This document shows positions 17,778-25,117 of a stretch of 64,000 bases of DNA, piece after piece. Position 1 is the stretch's first letter; the number at the start of each line of letters is the position of its first letter. The stretch covers positions 62,001-126,000 of the forward strand of contig JAQVLA010000002.1 of the NCBI GenBank assembly GCA_028704385.1. The letters are read 5' to 3'. The notes under the pieces are model-generated. The model worked only from the letters and a program-made list of their open reading frames with translations. It ran no database searches and had not been told where the DNA came from. A program made the translations under genes and the position numbers. Source of the stretch: Bacteroidales bacterium. GTDB lineage: Bacteria; Bacteroidota; Bacteroidia; Bacteroidales; F082.

Positions 17778-18950
17778 ATGCTGAATATCGCATTATTTGG
17801 ACCTCCAGGAGCCGGAAAGGGAACACAAAGCAAACTGCTGCTCCAAAAGTATAACCTTACCTATATCTCCACCGGAGATATTTTGAGAGAGGAAATTGCA
17901 AACCAAACAGCTCTTGGAAAAGAAGCCAAAGGAATCATTGAAAGGGGTGGGCTGGTTCCAGACGATCTGATCGTACAGATCATCGAAAAAAAGGTGACTA
18001 TGAATCTCAACACAGCAGGGATATTGTTTGATGGATTTCCTCGCACTGTTGTGCAGGCCTACATTCTCGAAGGCTTGTTGTCGAAGATGAATACAAGCCT
18101 TACTTGTATGCTAAGCCTCGAAGTACCCAAAGAAGAGCTGATAAACAGAATGCTTGAGCGTGCAAAAATAAGCGGGCGTGCTGATGATACCATGGAAGTG
18201 ATAAAGGTTCGGCTCGAAGAATATGAAAACAAAACAAAGCCTGTAATTGAATTTTACAAAGAGAAAAACAAATATTTTGCTATTGATGGTGTTGGTTCGG
18301 TTGAAACGATATTCGGTAAATTGGTTAACACCATCGAGGGTACCATGAAGCAGGATTTTTTTAATGTGGTATTGCTCGGAAAACCTGGTTCGGGCAAAGG
18401 AACCCAGGGCGAGTTACTTGCACGTAAGCATAACCTCGTTTACATTAGTACTGGTAAACTGCTCCGCAAAGAAATAGCCGGCAATACTGAAATAGGCCTG
18501 ATCGCAAAACCATTTATGGATCGTGGGGAGATCGTTCCTGATGAAATTGCGATCCGGTTAATCGAGAAAAAAATCCATCATCACCCTTCTGCTGCCGGTT
18601 TTGTTTTTAAAGGCTTTCCGCGCACCATTGTACAGGCATATATCCTCGACGGATTACTCCGAAGGATAAATTCAAGAGTATCCTGCATGCTCAACATTAA
18701 GCTATCGACCCTTGATGCCATTAAACGATTGAACGACAGGGGGAAAACTGACAGAAAAAGACCATACGATACTTCTACCGACATGATACTTAATCGTTTA
18801 GATGAATATGAAAAGAAAACTAAACCAGTTATTGAGTATTATAAGAAACAAACGATCTTTTTTGAGGTGGATGGTGCCGGTGACGAAGATGCTGTTAATG
18901 AAAGACTGGAAGATGCTGTAGTTAAGGCAGTTAAGCAACTCAGAAGTTGA
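17778..18950 (+). CDS. adk: tandem adenylate kinase; second module appears catalytically degenerate
   Basis: 390 residues, twice the usual bacterial short-LID length. Residues 1-190 form a complete kinase: P-loop GPPGAGKGT (8-16), STGD (Asp34), DGFPRT (Asp85), and the short LID with GRADD (133-137). Residues 194-390 repeat the fold with GKPGSGKGT (201-209) and VDGAG near the end, but the conserved Asp of STGD is Lys227, the Asp of DGFPRT is Lys278, and the GRADD stretch reads KRPYDTSTD. The first half should make ADP from ATP and AMP; the second probably binds nucleotide without phosphotransfer or has a structural or regulatory role (inference). Cotranscribed with hpt. Confidence 0.93.
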   Translation: MLNIALFGPPGAGKGTQSKLLLQKYNLTYISTGDILREEIANQTALGKEAKGIIERGGLVPDDLIVQIIEKKVTMNLNTAGILFDGFPRTVVQAYILEGLLSKMNTSLTCMLSLEVPKEELINRMLERAKISGRADDTMEVIKVRLEEYENKTKPVIEFYKEKNKYFAIDGVGSVETIFGKLVNTIEGTMKQDFFNVVLLGKPGSGKGTQGELLARKHNLVYISTGKLLRKEIAGNTEIGLIAKPFMDRGEIVPDEIAIRLIEKKIHHHPSAAGFVFKGFPRTIVQAYILDGLLRRINSRVSCMLNIKLSTLDAIKRLNDRGKTDRKRPYDTSTDMILNRLDEYEKKTKPVIEYYKKQTIFFEVDGAGDEDAVNERLEDAVVKAVKQLRS

Positions 18951-19115
18951 GTCTGAAACTTAAGTTTTTCCTTTAGCTTCCTGGCCGGAATTTTTTTATT
19001 ACTTGTCTTTATTTCACGAATTATTTGTGTTTTAATATTGTGCTAAATCGCAAAAAACACGAACTTTACAAAGTGTTACAAACGAACTCGCTATAACTTT
19101 CTAATTCTTTCTGAA

Positions 19116-21827
19116 ATGAAAATCAGCCTTAGCATCAGCTTTAAAAGTAGTTGGGGACAACAGCTTTGTATCTCCGGGCAAAATGATTTATTGGGCGAAT
19201 GGCTCCCTGAGTTCGCACTTAGAATGGAATACATTGGAAACGATTTATGGGTTGCCACTTTCAATCTCGACGAAGGACTGCCTTGCCCTTACAAGTACTT
19301 TGTACAGGAGGCAAACGGAACAATCCAATGGGAGACAGGCAGTAATCGATTGATACCGGAGACTTCAGTTGAGGAGCTATACATCCGTGACGTGTGGCAT
19401 GCTGAATTGGATCCTGATCGTGTTCTGCAAACCAAGGTTTTTACGGATGTTATAATGAAACCAGTTAAAAATCAGAAACAGCGAAAACTTTTCAGCACGC
19501 AAAGGCAAGTCACTTTTCGCATGTTGGCACCAAGGGTCGGACGAGGATATACTTTGGCACTTACCGGTGAAGGCAAAAGTCTGGGAGAATGGCAAAAACC
19601 ACTCCTGATGGACAATACCAACTTTCCCTACTGGAAATTGACCTTGGATCGCGATATGCTGGTTGATGAGATACGGTATAAGTATGTGATAGTGAATCAA
19701 AGCACTGGTGAGATAAACACCTGGGAGCAGCGTCCTGATCGGATTGTTTCGCTTCCGGGCTCCGATGCTGAAAGTTTGCAGATAATTCTGAATGACGAAA
19801 AGTTTGGCTATCCGGTGGGCGATTTTAAAGGTGCCGGAGTAGCGGTGCCAATTTTTTCACTTCGAAGTGAGGAAGGCTTTGGAGTGGGTGAGTTCAACGA
19901 TATGAGAAAGCTTGTAGATTGGTGTGTAACAACAGGTATGAAGATGATCCAGGTACTTCCGGTTAACGAAACCGTTGCTACACATTCGTGGCTCGATTCC
20001 TATCCTTACAAGTCTATTTCGGTTATGGCTTTGCATCCCATGTATCTGCACCTTCCGGCAATGGGCAAATTAAAAGACAAGTCAAAAGTTGCTGAGTTTG
20101 AGGCCTTGCAGGAGCTGCTAAACAGTTTGAGTTATGTTGATTATGTGGCCATGTTCAGGGCGAAAGCACGTTATTTTAAACTTATTTTCGATCAGAACTG
20201 GCAAAAGGTAAGCGCTTCCCGTGCATATCAAAATTTCTTTGAGGAAAACAAAGTCTGGCTAAAACCTTATGCTGCTTTTTGTTATTTGAGGGACCAGTAT
20301 AAAACCAGTGATTTCAGAAAGTGGAATGAATTTGCCAAATATGACCCGAAAAAGATTGATAAACTTTGCGATCCGGACAACAATTTTCATGAACATATTG
20401 CTGTGCATTACTTTATTCAATTTCATCTTGACAAACAACTTCGCGAAGCTATTGACTATGCACATTCAAAAGGGGTAGCTGTAAAAGGGGATATCCCTAT
20501 CGGAATTAGTCCAAACAGCATTGAAGCCTGGACAGAACCCTTCTATTTTAATCTGAATGCTCAAGCCGGAGCACCTCCTGACGACTTTGCTGTGATGGGA
20601 CAAAACTGGGGGTTCCCGACTTATAACTGGGAAGAAATGGCCAAGGATGGCTTCAGCTGGTGGAAAAAGAGGTTGGGTATGATGGAGAAATATTTTGATG
20701 CCTACCGCATCGATCATATCCTTGGATTCTTTAGAATCTGGGAGATACCTAACAATGCGTTGCATGGATTGCTGGGATATTTTAAGCCGGGTTTGCCAAT
20801 CACACCTTCCGAATTGGACGAACGGGGTATATGGTTTGACGAGGAAAGATATACACGACCCTATATCCGCGGACATTTTTTGCACGACTATTTTGGAGTA
20901 TTCGAAGACGAAGTACGACGCTCTTATCTTAACGAGACAGATTTTGGCGTGTTTGAGCTTAAGGAAGATTATAATACACAACGCAAAATCTATGATCATT
21001 TTACCCCTTATGGCCAGACCAGTGATATTGATGGAAAAACACTGATAATCAGAGATGGCCTGATGGGACTTCTCAATGAAGTATTGTTTATCAAAGACCC
21101 CTATGCACACCCAGAAGCTTTTCATCCGAGAATTGCTTTCCATTTTACTTATTCTTATCGCGAGTTGGATCCTGCCACTAAGGATCGGTTGAATGATTTG
21201 TACATCCATTATTTTTATCGCAGGCATGATGAGTTCTGGAAATATCATGCTTTGAATAAGTTACCAGCCATAATTGAAGCTTCAGATATGTTGGTATGTG
21301 GTGAAGATTTGGGTATGGTACCCGAAGGAGTTTCGGAGGTTATGACGCGGTTGAATATCTTAAGCCTTGAGGTACAGCGCATGCCCAAAAATCCAAAGGT
21401 TGAATTTGGTCATCCGGCCGATGCTCCATATTTGAGTGTTTGTACAACTTCCACGCATGATATGTCAACAATAAGAGGCTGGTGGGAAGAAGATAAAGAG
21501 AAAATTGCCCGCTTTTATCACAAGATTTTGGGTCATAATGATGACCCGCCTTTTTATGCTGAGCCATGGGTTTGCAGGGAGATCATCAACCAACATCTTT
21601 ATGCACCAGCTATGTGGGTTGTTTTACCCATTCAGGATTTGATCGCGATAGATGGCAGCCTTAGATGGGATCAAACAGACAAGGAGCGTATCAATGTGCC
21701 CAGTGATCCCGAAAATAAATGGCGTTACCGTATGATTTTGTCTTTGGACGAATTATTGAATGCCAGGCAGTTTAATCAGGATCTGCGGAGTTTGATTCAT
21801 CTCTCCGGTCGGGATGCCGCTTATTAG
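19116..21827 (+). CDS. malQ: 4-alpha-glucanotransferase with two CBM20 domains (GH77, DPE2-like)
   Basis: 903 residues. Two N-terminal starch-binding CBM20 domains (about 1-115 and 125-245; both have the LGEW.P pattern) precede a GH77 barrel. Catalytic residues are visible: nucleophile Asp533 in YRIDHILGF, acid/base Glu730 in CGEDLG, and Asp782 in STHDM. The barrel is longer than bacterial MalQ, so it resembles plant DPE2, which carries the same CBM20 pair and an insertion. It transfers glucan units between maltodextrins or to glycogen in the cytoplasm; no signal peptide. Monocistronic, closed by a strong terminator. No clear promoter motif is seen in the 165 bases before it. Confidence 0.93.
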   Translation: MKISLSISFKSSWGQQLCISGQNDLLGEWLPEFALRMEYIGNDLWVATFNLDEGLPCPYKYFVQEANGTIQWETGSNRLIPETSVEELYIRDVWHAELDPDRVLQTKVFTDVIMKPVKNQKQRKLFSTQRQVTFRMLAPRVGRGYTLALTGEGKSLGEWQKPLLMDNTNFPYWKLTLDRDMLVDEIRYKYVIVNQSTGEINTWEQRPDRIVSLPGSDAESLQIILNDEKFGYPVGDFKGAGVAVPIFSLRSEEGFGVGEFNDMRKLVDWCVTTGMKMIQVLPVNETVATHSWLDSYPYKSISVMALHPMYLHLPAMGKLKDKSKVAEFEALQELLNSLSYVDYVAMFRAKARYFKLIFDQNWQKVSASRAYQNFFEENKVWLKPYAAFCYLRDQYKTSDFRKWNEFAKYDPKKIDKLCDPDNNFHEHIAVHYFIQFHLDKQLREAIDYAHSKGVAVKGDIPIGISPNSIEAWTEPFYFNLNAQAGAPPDDFAVMGQNWGFPTYNWEEMAKDGFSWWKKRLGMMEKYFDAYRIDHILGFFRIWEIPNNALHGLLGYFKPGLPITPSELDERGIWFDEERYTRPYIRGHFLHDYFGVFEDEVRRSYLNETDFGVFELKEDYNTQRKIYDHFTPYGQTSDIDGKTLIIRDGLMGLLNEVLFIKDPYAHPEAFHPRIAFHFTYSYRELDPATKDRLNDLYIHYFYRRHDEFWKYHALNKLPAIIEASDMLVCGEDLGMVPEGVSEVMTRLNILSLEVQRMPKNPKVEFGHPADAPYLSVCTTSTHDMSTIRGWWEEDKEKIARFYHKILGHNDDPPFYAEPWVCREIINQHLYAPAMWVVLPIQDLIAIDGSLRWDQTDKERINVPSDPENKWRYRMILSLDELLNARQFNQDLRSLIHLSGRDAAY

Positions 21828-21851
21828 GTATTTAATTTAGGCTTCAAAGCT

Positions 21852-21887
21852 AAAAAGTTCCGAAACAGGTGTTTCGGAACTTTTTTT
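21852..21887 (+). terminator. intrinsic terminator after malQ
   Basis: Perfect 15-bp stem AAAAAGTTCCGAAAC/GTTTCGGAACTTTTT with a four-base loop, followed by further T residues. The A-rich left arm makes it able to act in both directions, so it may also end the small-gene transcript from the minus strand. Confidence 0.9.
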
Positions 21888-21938
21888 AATCGGGTTGCCT
21901 TTATAAGGAGAACGTAATGCCTTCGGGTGAAAGCGTGC

Positions 21939-22154
21939 TTATAAGAAAAAGGATCGCTTGTTAATGATGGAGTATAAGCGGTAGGATTGTTGGTCGGCTA
22001 GTGGTTCGAAGAAAAAAACTTTGGAACCATTAAGATAAACCTTGGCATTGATATCTTTCACCTGACGTTCAACTAACCCGAATGATTCTAATTCATTTTT
22101 AGTGTAAGTATCATTAATCTTCATAATCGTCATGTTTTGTATATCAGCTATCAT
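21939..22154 (-). CDS. small protein of unknown function (71 residues)
   Basis: I do not recognise this protein. It has no signal peptide, membrane segment or cysteine pair; it is mixed charge with a C-terminus rich in aromatic and basic residues (YRLYSIINKRSFFL). In-frame ATGs at codons 8 and 11 are possible starts. It begins five bases after the stop of a 49-residue zinc-ribbon gene on the same strand, and the pair sits alone between malQ and deoC, which supports both being real and cotranscribed. The malQ terminator lies about 50 bases beyond its stop. Confidence 0.5.
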   Translation of the reverse strand: MIADIQNMTIMKINDTYTKNELESFGLVERQVKDINAKVYLNGSKVFFFEPLADQQSYRLYSIINKRSFFL

Positions 22155-22159
22155 TGTGT

Positions 22160-22309
22160 TTATTTCATTTTAATAATCTTGCCATCTTTGGTACATATTG
22201 GGCAATTGGCATTTTTTACAATGCTAATGTAACCACATCGTTCGCACTTGTAATACTTGTGGTATCTCTTAGTTCTGTTAGTGGAGACAGAAAGTTTTAA
22301 ACCAAACAT
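22160..22309 (-). CDS. small zinc-ribbon protein (49 residues)
   Basis: An ATG-to-TAA frame of 50 codons on the minus strand. The product is strongly basic with two CxxC knuckles (Cys22/Cys25 in KCERCGYI and Cys36/Cys39 in CPIC) ten residues apart, the spacing of a rubredoxin-like or ribosomal-type zinc ribbon. No signal peptide. The spaced cysteine pairs and the five-base distance to the next gene make a chance frame unlikely. Function unknown; nucleic-acid or ribosome binding is a reasonable guess from charge and fold only. Confidence 0.65.
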   Translation of the reverse strand: MFGLKLSVSTNRTKRYHKYYKCERCGYISIVKNANCPICTKDGKIIKMK

Positions 22310-22509
22310 TTTAATGTAATCTTTTTTAATGCCTTTTCAATTCTTGTGCCAAAGTGATTTTTGAAGTTGTTTGATCCTTCTAATGTAATGCTAATCAGTA
22401 GTCAAAAAAAAATACTGACCCAAAACTTGCCTTGAGGTGTGAAGTAATTAATGGGTATTAAATATCCACTTTTGTAGAGCTTATCCGATTTCGGATAGGA
22501 TGCAATTGT

Positions 22510-22537
22510 TTTGAGCAGAAGGAAAAACGTATTTTTG
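22510..22537 (+). promoter_or_regulatory. promoter of deoC (-33 TTTG and -7 TATTTTTG)
   Basis: TTTG at 22510-22513, 16 bases, then TATTTTTG at 22530-22537, close to the Bacteroidota consensus TTTG-N17-23-TAnnTTTG. The ATG follows 15 bases later, so the leader is very short. The longest reading frame of deoC would begin at a TTG inside the -33 box and can be dismissed. Confidence 0.6.
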
Positions 22538-22552
22538 CAACAAAATGATTTT

Positions 22553-23386
22553 ATGGAATTTTCAGCTTATCAATTTACTTCAGCTTCTCTGTCAAAGCGA
22601 ATTGAATCAATCACTAAAGAATTGCCGGATGAATCTGAATCTAAAACTATTTTAGCGCAACTATTTGGTTTTATTGATCTTACAACACTTGAGGCAACGG
22701 ATAATGAAAATAGTATTACTGATTTTTGTAATCGGGCCCTGGCATATAAACAGCTTGGACATACAGTGGCTGCATTATGCATTTATAGTCCATTTGTTGA
22801 GCAGGTGAAGAGATTGATGAAAGATTCAGGAATAGATGTGGCTACTGTTGCCTGTGGTTTCCCGTCCGGACAAATGCCTTTAGATCTAAAGCTTGCAGAG
22901 GTTCGTTTTGCAGTAGATTCAGGAGCTGATGAGGTGGATATGGTGATTTCGAGAGGGAAGTTCTTGCAGGGGAAACATCACGAGGTATTTGACGAAATTA
23001 AAGCCGTGAAAGAAAATTGTGGTGAGGCACATCTTAAGGTCATACTTGAAACCGGAGAACTAGAAACTGTTGCCAACATCAGGAAAGCCTGTGAAATAGC
23101 TTTATTGGCAGGGGCGGATTTCCTAAAGACCTCTACCGGAAAAGTGCAACCAGCCGCAACAACCGAAGCAACCCTTATCATGCTGGATACCATTAAGGAG
23201 TATTATGAGAAAACAGGATTAAAAATTGGAATTAAACCAGCCGGAGGGATTGCTGATCCCGCAACCGCTTTTCAGTATTACCAATTAGTGAAGGTAGTTT
23301 TGGGTGAGGAATGGTTAAATAAATCATTATTCAGAATTGGAGCGAGTCGTTTGGCTGATAAGGTTTTGGATGAGCTTAATGATTGA
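22553..23386 (+). CDS. deoC: deoxyribose-phosphate aldolase
   Basis: Class I aldolase that splits 2-deoxyribose 5-phosphate into glyceraldehyde 3-phosphate and acetaldehyde, the last step of deoxynucleoside breakdown. About 277 residues. Seen: the IDLTTLEATD segment near the N-terminus, VDMVI, VILETGEL, the Schiff-base lysine Lys192 in ADFLKTSTGK, and KPAGGI for phosphate binding. The ATG at 22553 is chosen because the frame upstream of it lies in the promoter. No other nucleoside-catabolism gene is adjacent; the hpt-adk operon and the two nucleases are elsewhere in the window. Confidence 0.94.
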   Translation: MEFSAYQFTSASLSKRIESITKELPDESESKTILAQLFGFIDLTTLEATDNENSITDFCNRALAYKQLGHTVAALCIYSPFVEQVKRLMKDSGIDVATVACGFPSGQMPLDLKLAEVRFAVDSGADEVDMVISRGKFLQGKHHEVFDEIKAVKENCGEAHLKVILETGELETVANIRKACEIALLAGADFLKTSTGKVQPAATTEATLIMLDTIKEYYEKTGLKIGIKPAGGIADPATAFQYYQLVKVVLGEEWLNKSLFRIGASRLADKVLDELND

Positions 23387-23452
23387 AGATCAGTTATAAA
23401 GTATTTATTGATGTAAATTTGTTCAGTTGTGAATTTATCACAATGAATTCAT

Positions 23453-23460
23453 TAAATTTG
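23453..23460 (+). promoter_or_regulatory. -7 promoter box of the thioredoxin-like gene
   Basis: TAAATTTG, a perfect TAnnTTTG, 32 bases before the ATG. A TTG lies 23 bases upstream (23427-23429). Confidence 0.45.
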
Positions 23461-23492
23461 CAAAATACTTTAATCAGTTAAAATAGAATTAG

Positions 23493-24278
23493 ATGGCACG
23501 ATATTTATCCCTTTTTACATTCATTTTCGTTCTAATTTCAGGTTCGCTGAAAAGTCAGGTTAATCTTGAGGAACCAATTAATTTTACAGTGAAAACCCTT
23601 GATAGCGAATTGATTGAATTGTTTCCGCTACTTGAGGATGGAAAAATTGTTGTTATTAATTTTTTCTCAACCTCTTGTGGACCGTGCCAAACGTTTGCGC
23701 ATGATTTTCAGATAGCGTATGAAAATTTTGGTGAAAATCAGAGCAATGTCTATTTCTATGGGATAAACTATAATGGCACCAATTATCAGGTGGCACAATT
23801 TGCCGATATCTATCAGTTGTTTATGCCGTTATCCAGTGGACTTGAAGGAGGAGGCAATGCTGCATTCGAGCTCTACGAAACCACTTCCTATCCAACAGTT
23901 TTTATCCTAACACCCGATGGAGAGATTTTTAATAATTACGTTTGGGAACCTACTTCGGAAAATATCACCAACGCTGTAATAGAGGCAGGTGGTATGCTGG
24001 TGGGGAGTTCAGAAATTCAACAGGATAAAGATGCCAGAGTCTTCCCCAATCCTGCCTCACATCAGGCCAGATTGGTTTTTAACCTGGATTACTCCACTTC
24101 AATTGTTATTAAAATCTTTAACACAAAAGGAGTATTATTGCATCAGGCAGGTAATATGGCTACTGCCGGAGAAAATTATTTCGAGCTTCCTGTTTTTGCT
24201 CTTTCTTCTGGCACTTATTTTGTAGTTGTTGAAGCTAATCACAAAGCATTACACAGGGCTGCATTTTTAGTAAAGTAG
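23493..24278 (+). CDS. secreted thioredoxin-like protein with type IX secretion C-terminal domain
   Basis: 261 residues. A signal peptide (to about SLKSQ, residue 21) is followed by a thioredoxin/TlpA-like domain with the redox motif CGPC (Cys62, Cys65) and a cis-proline stretch SYPTVFILTPDGE. The last 80 residues are a type A sorting domain of the type IX system (VFPNPAS..., then FNTKGVLL and a terminal FLVK), so the protein is probably delivered to the cell surface. A CxxC thiol oxidoreductase outside the cell could handle disulfides in surface proteins; substrate unknown. The next gene, a lipoprotein, starts 12 bases on. Confidence 0.85.
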   Translation: MARYLSLFTFIFVLISGSLKSQVNLEEPINFTVKTLDSELIELFPLLEDGKIVVINFFSTSCGPCQTFAHDFQIAYENFGENQSNVYFYGINYNGTNYQVAQFADIYQLFMPLSSGLEGGGNAAFELYETTSYPTVFILTPDGEIFNNYVWEPTSENITNAVIEAGGMLVGSSEIQQDKDARVFPNPASHQARLVFNLDYSTSIVIKIFNTKGVLLHQAGNMATAGENYFELPVFALSSGTYFVVVEANHKALHRAAFLVK

Positions 24279-24290
24279 TAATTTAATACT

Positions 24291-24707
24291 ATGAAAATGA
24301 AGACATTACCATTGTATCTATTGTTAATCGTCTTAGCCATGCTGAGTTTTAACAGCTGTGCCCTTGATGAGGAAATCGACATTCCTGGAGGCGGCACAGA
24401 TGCTGTAACTAAGTACCTGGGTAGTTGGTCGGTCACTGATAATGCTTCCAAGCTGAATTATGAGGTAAACATCGACCGTAACGCTTCAAATTCCACGATG
24501 GTGGTATTGCGCAATTTTGCCGGATCTGGTGCCAATGCAGACGGATTAGTGGTGTCAAACTCGATAATAGTTGAGGATCAGGTGATTGGCGCAGGTTGGA
24601 GAGTTGCAGGAACCGGAAGATATATCAACGCAAACAAACTTAGCTTTACCTATTCACTTGAGATCGGTGGTAATGCTGAGGATCGCGTAGCAAATTTTAG
24701 CCGTTAA
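24291..24707 (+). CDS. small lipoprotein of unknown function
   Basis: 138 residues. Signal peptide ends in FNSC, followed by an acidic stretch (ALDEEID) of the kind that directs Bacteroidota lipoproteins to the surface, then GGG. The remainder is a small beta-rich domain (YLGSWSVTDNASKLNYEVNI) resembling lipocalin-like or immunoglobulin-like secreted domains; I do not recognise the family. Twelve bases downstream of the secreted thioredoxin-like gene and presumably cotranscribed with it. Converges with the DUF4296 gene, overlapping it by four bases. Confidence 0.75.
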   Translation: MKMKTLPLYLLLIVLAMLSFNSCALDEEIDIPGGGTDAVTKYLGSWSVTDNASKLNYEVNIDRNASNSTMVVLRNFAGSGANADGLVVSNSIIVEDQVIGAGWRVAGTGRYINANKLSFTYSLEIGGNAEDRVANFSR

Positions 24708-25117
24708 TCATGCGTTGCACTCTTTGGTTTTGTTGCCAATTCTGAATCCAGTTCACTCTGTAGCCGGCTAAGATTGGCCATCACTTCTTCCAGAATTTTT
24801 TCCATCACAGCAGGATCGTCATTATAGTACGAAAGGTTTTCCTCAAAAATATTTGCTGTAATATTATATCTTTCAAAAAGTTGTGTATACCAGCTTTCTT
24901 TCAGTTCATGTGTCGACTGTCCTCGGTTGCGACGCAGGCTAAGTGCAGATTCCAACAAGTGCATATCTGTCAATACCGAAATCATTTCTTCTTTTGATAG
25001 TTGTATGGCTGCAGTATTTTCCGGGCTGACTTTCTTGTTGCACGAAAATATGATACCTAACAGGAACAAGGAAAACAAGAGAAGGAAGAAAAACTTATTA
25101 GATGAGTTAGTTTCCAA
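24704..25117 (-). CDS. DUF4296 lipoprotein
   Basis: 137 residues. Hydrophobic N-terminus ending in FSC (Cys26) makes it a lipoprotein. The core ISVLTDMHLLESALSL and the following helical segment match the DUF4296 family, found only in Bacteroidota and of unknown function. There is no in-frame ATG before the signal peptide; the start is a TTG at 25117 that lies 11 bases inside the end of recQ, so translation is probably coupled to recQ. Confidence 0.8.
   Translation of the reverse strand: METNSSNKFFFLLLFSLFLLGIIFSCNKKVSPENTAAIQLSKEEMISVLTDMHLLESALSLRRNRGQSTHELKESWYTQLFERYNITANIFEENLSYYNDDPAVMEKILEEVMANLSRLQSELDSELATKPKSATHD

Noticed and set aside
17778..18950. Double adenylate kinase as an assembly duplication
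   Set aside because: The two halves differ at many positions including catalytic residues and have different nucleotide sequence, so it is an ancient fusion.
20466..21248. 260-codon open frame on the minus strand inside malQ
   Set aside because: Antisense to the conserved GH77 barrel and without family features; a shadow frame.
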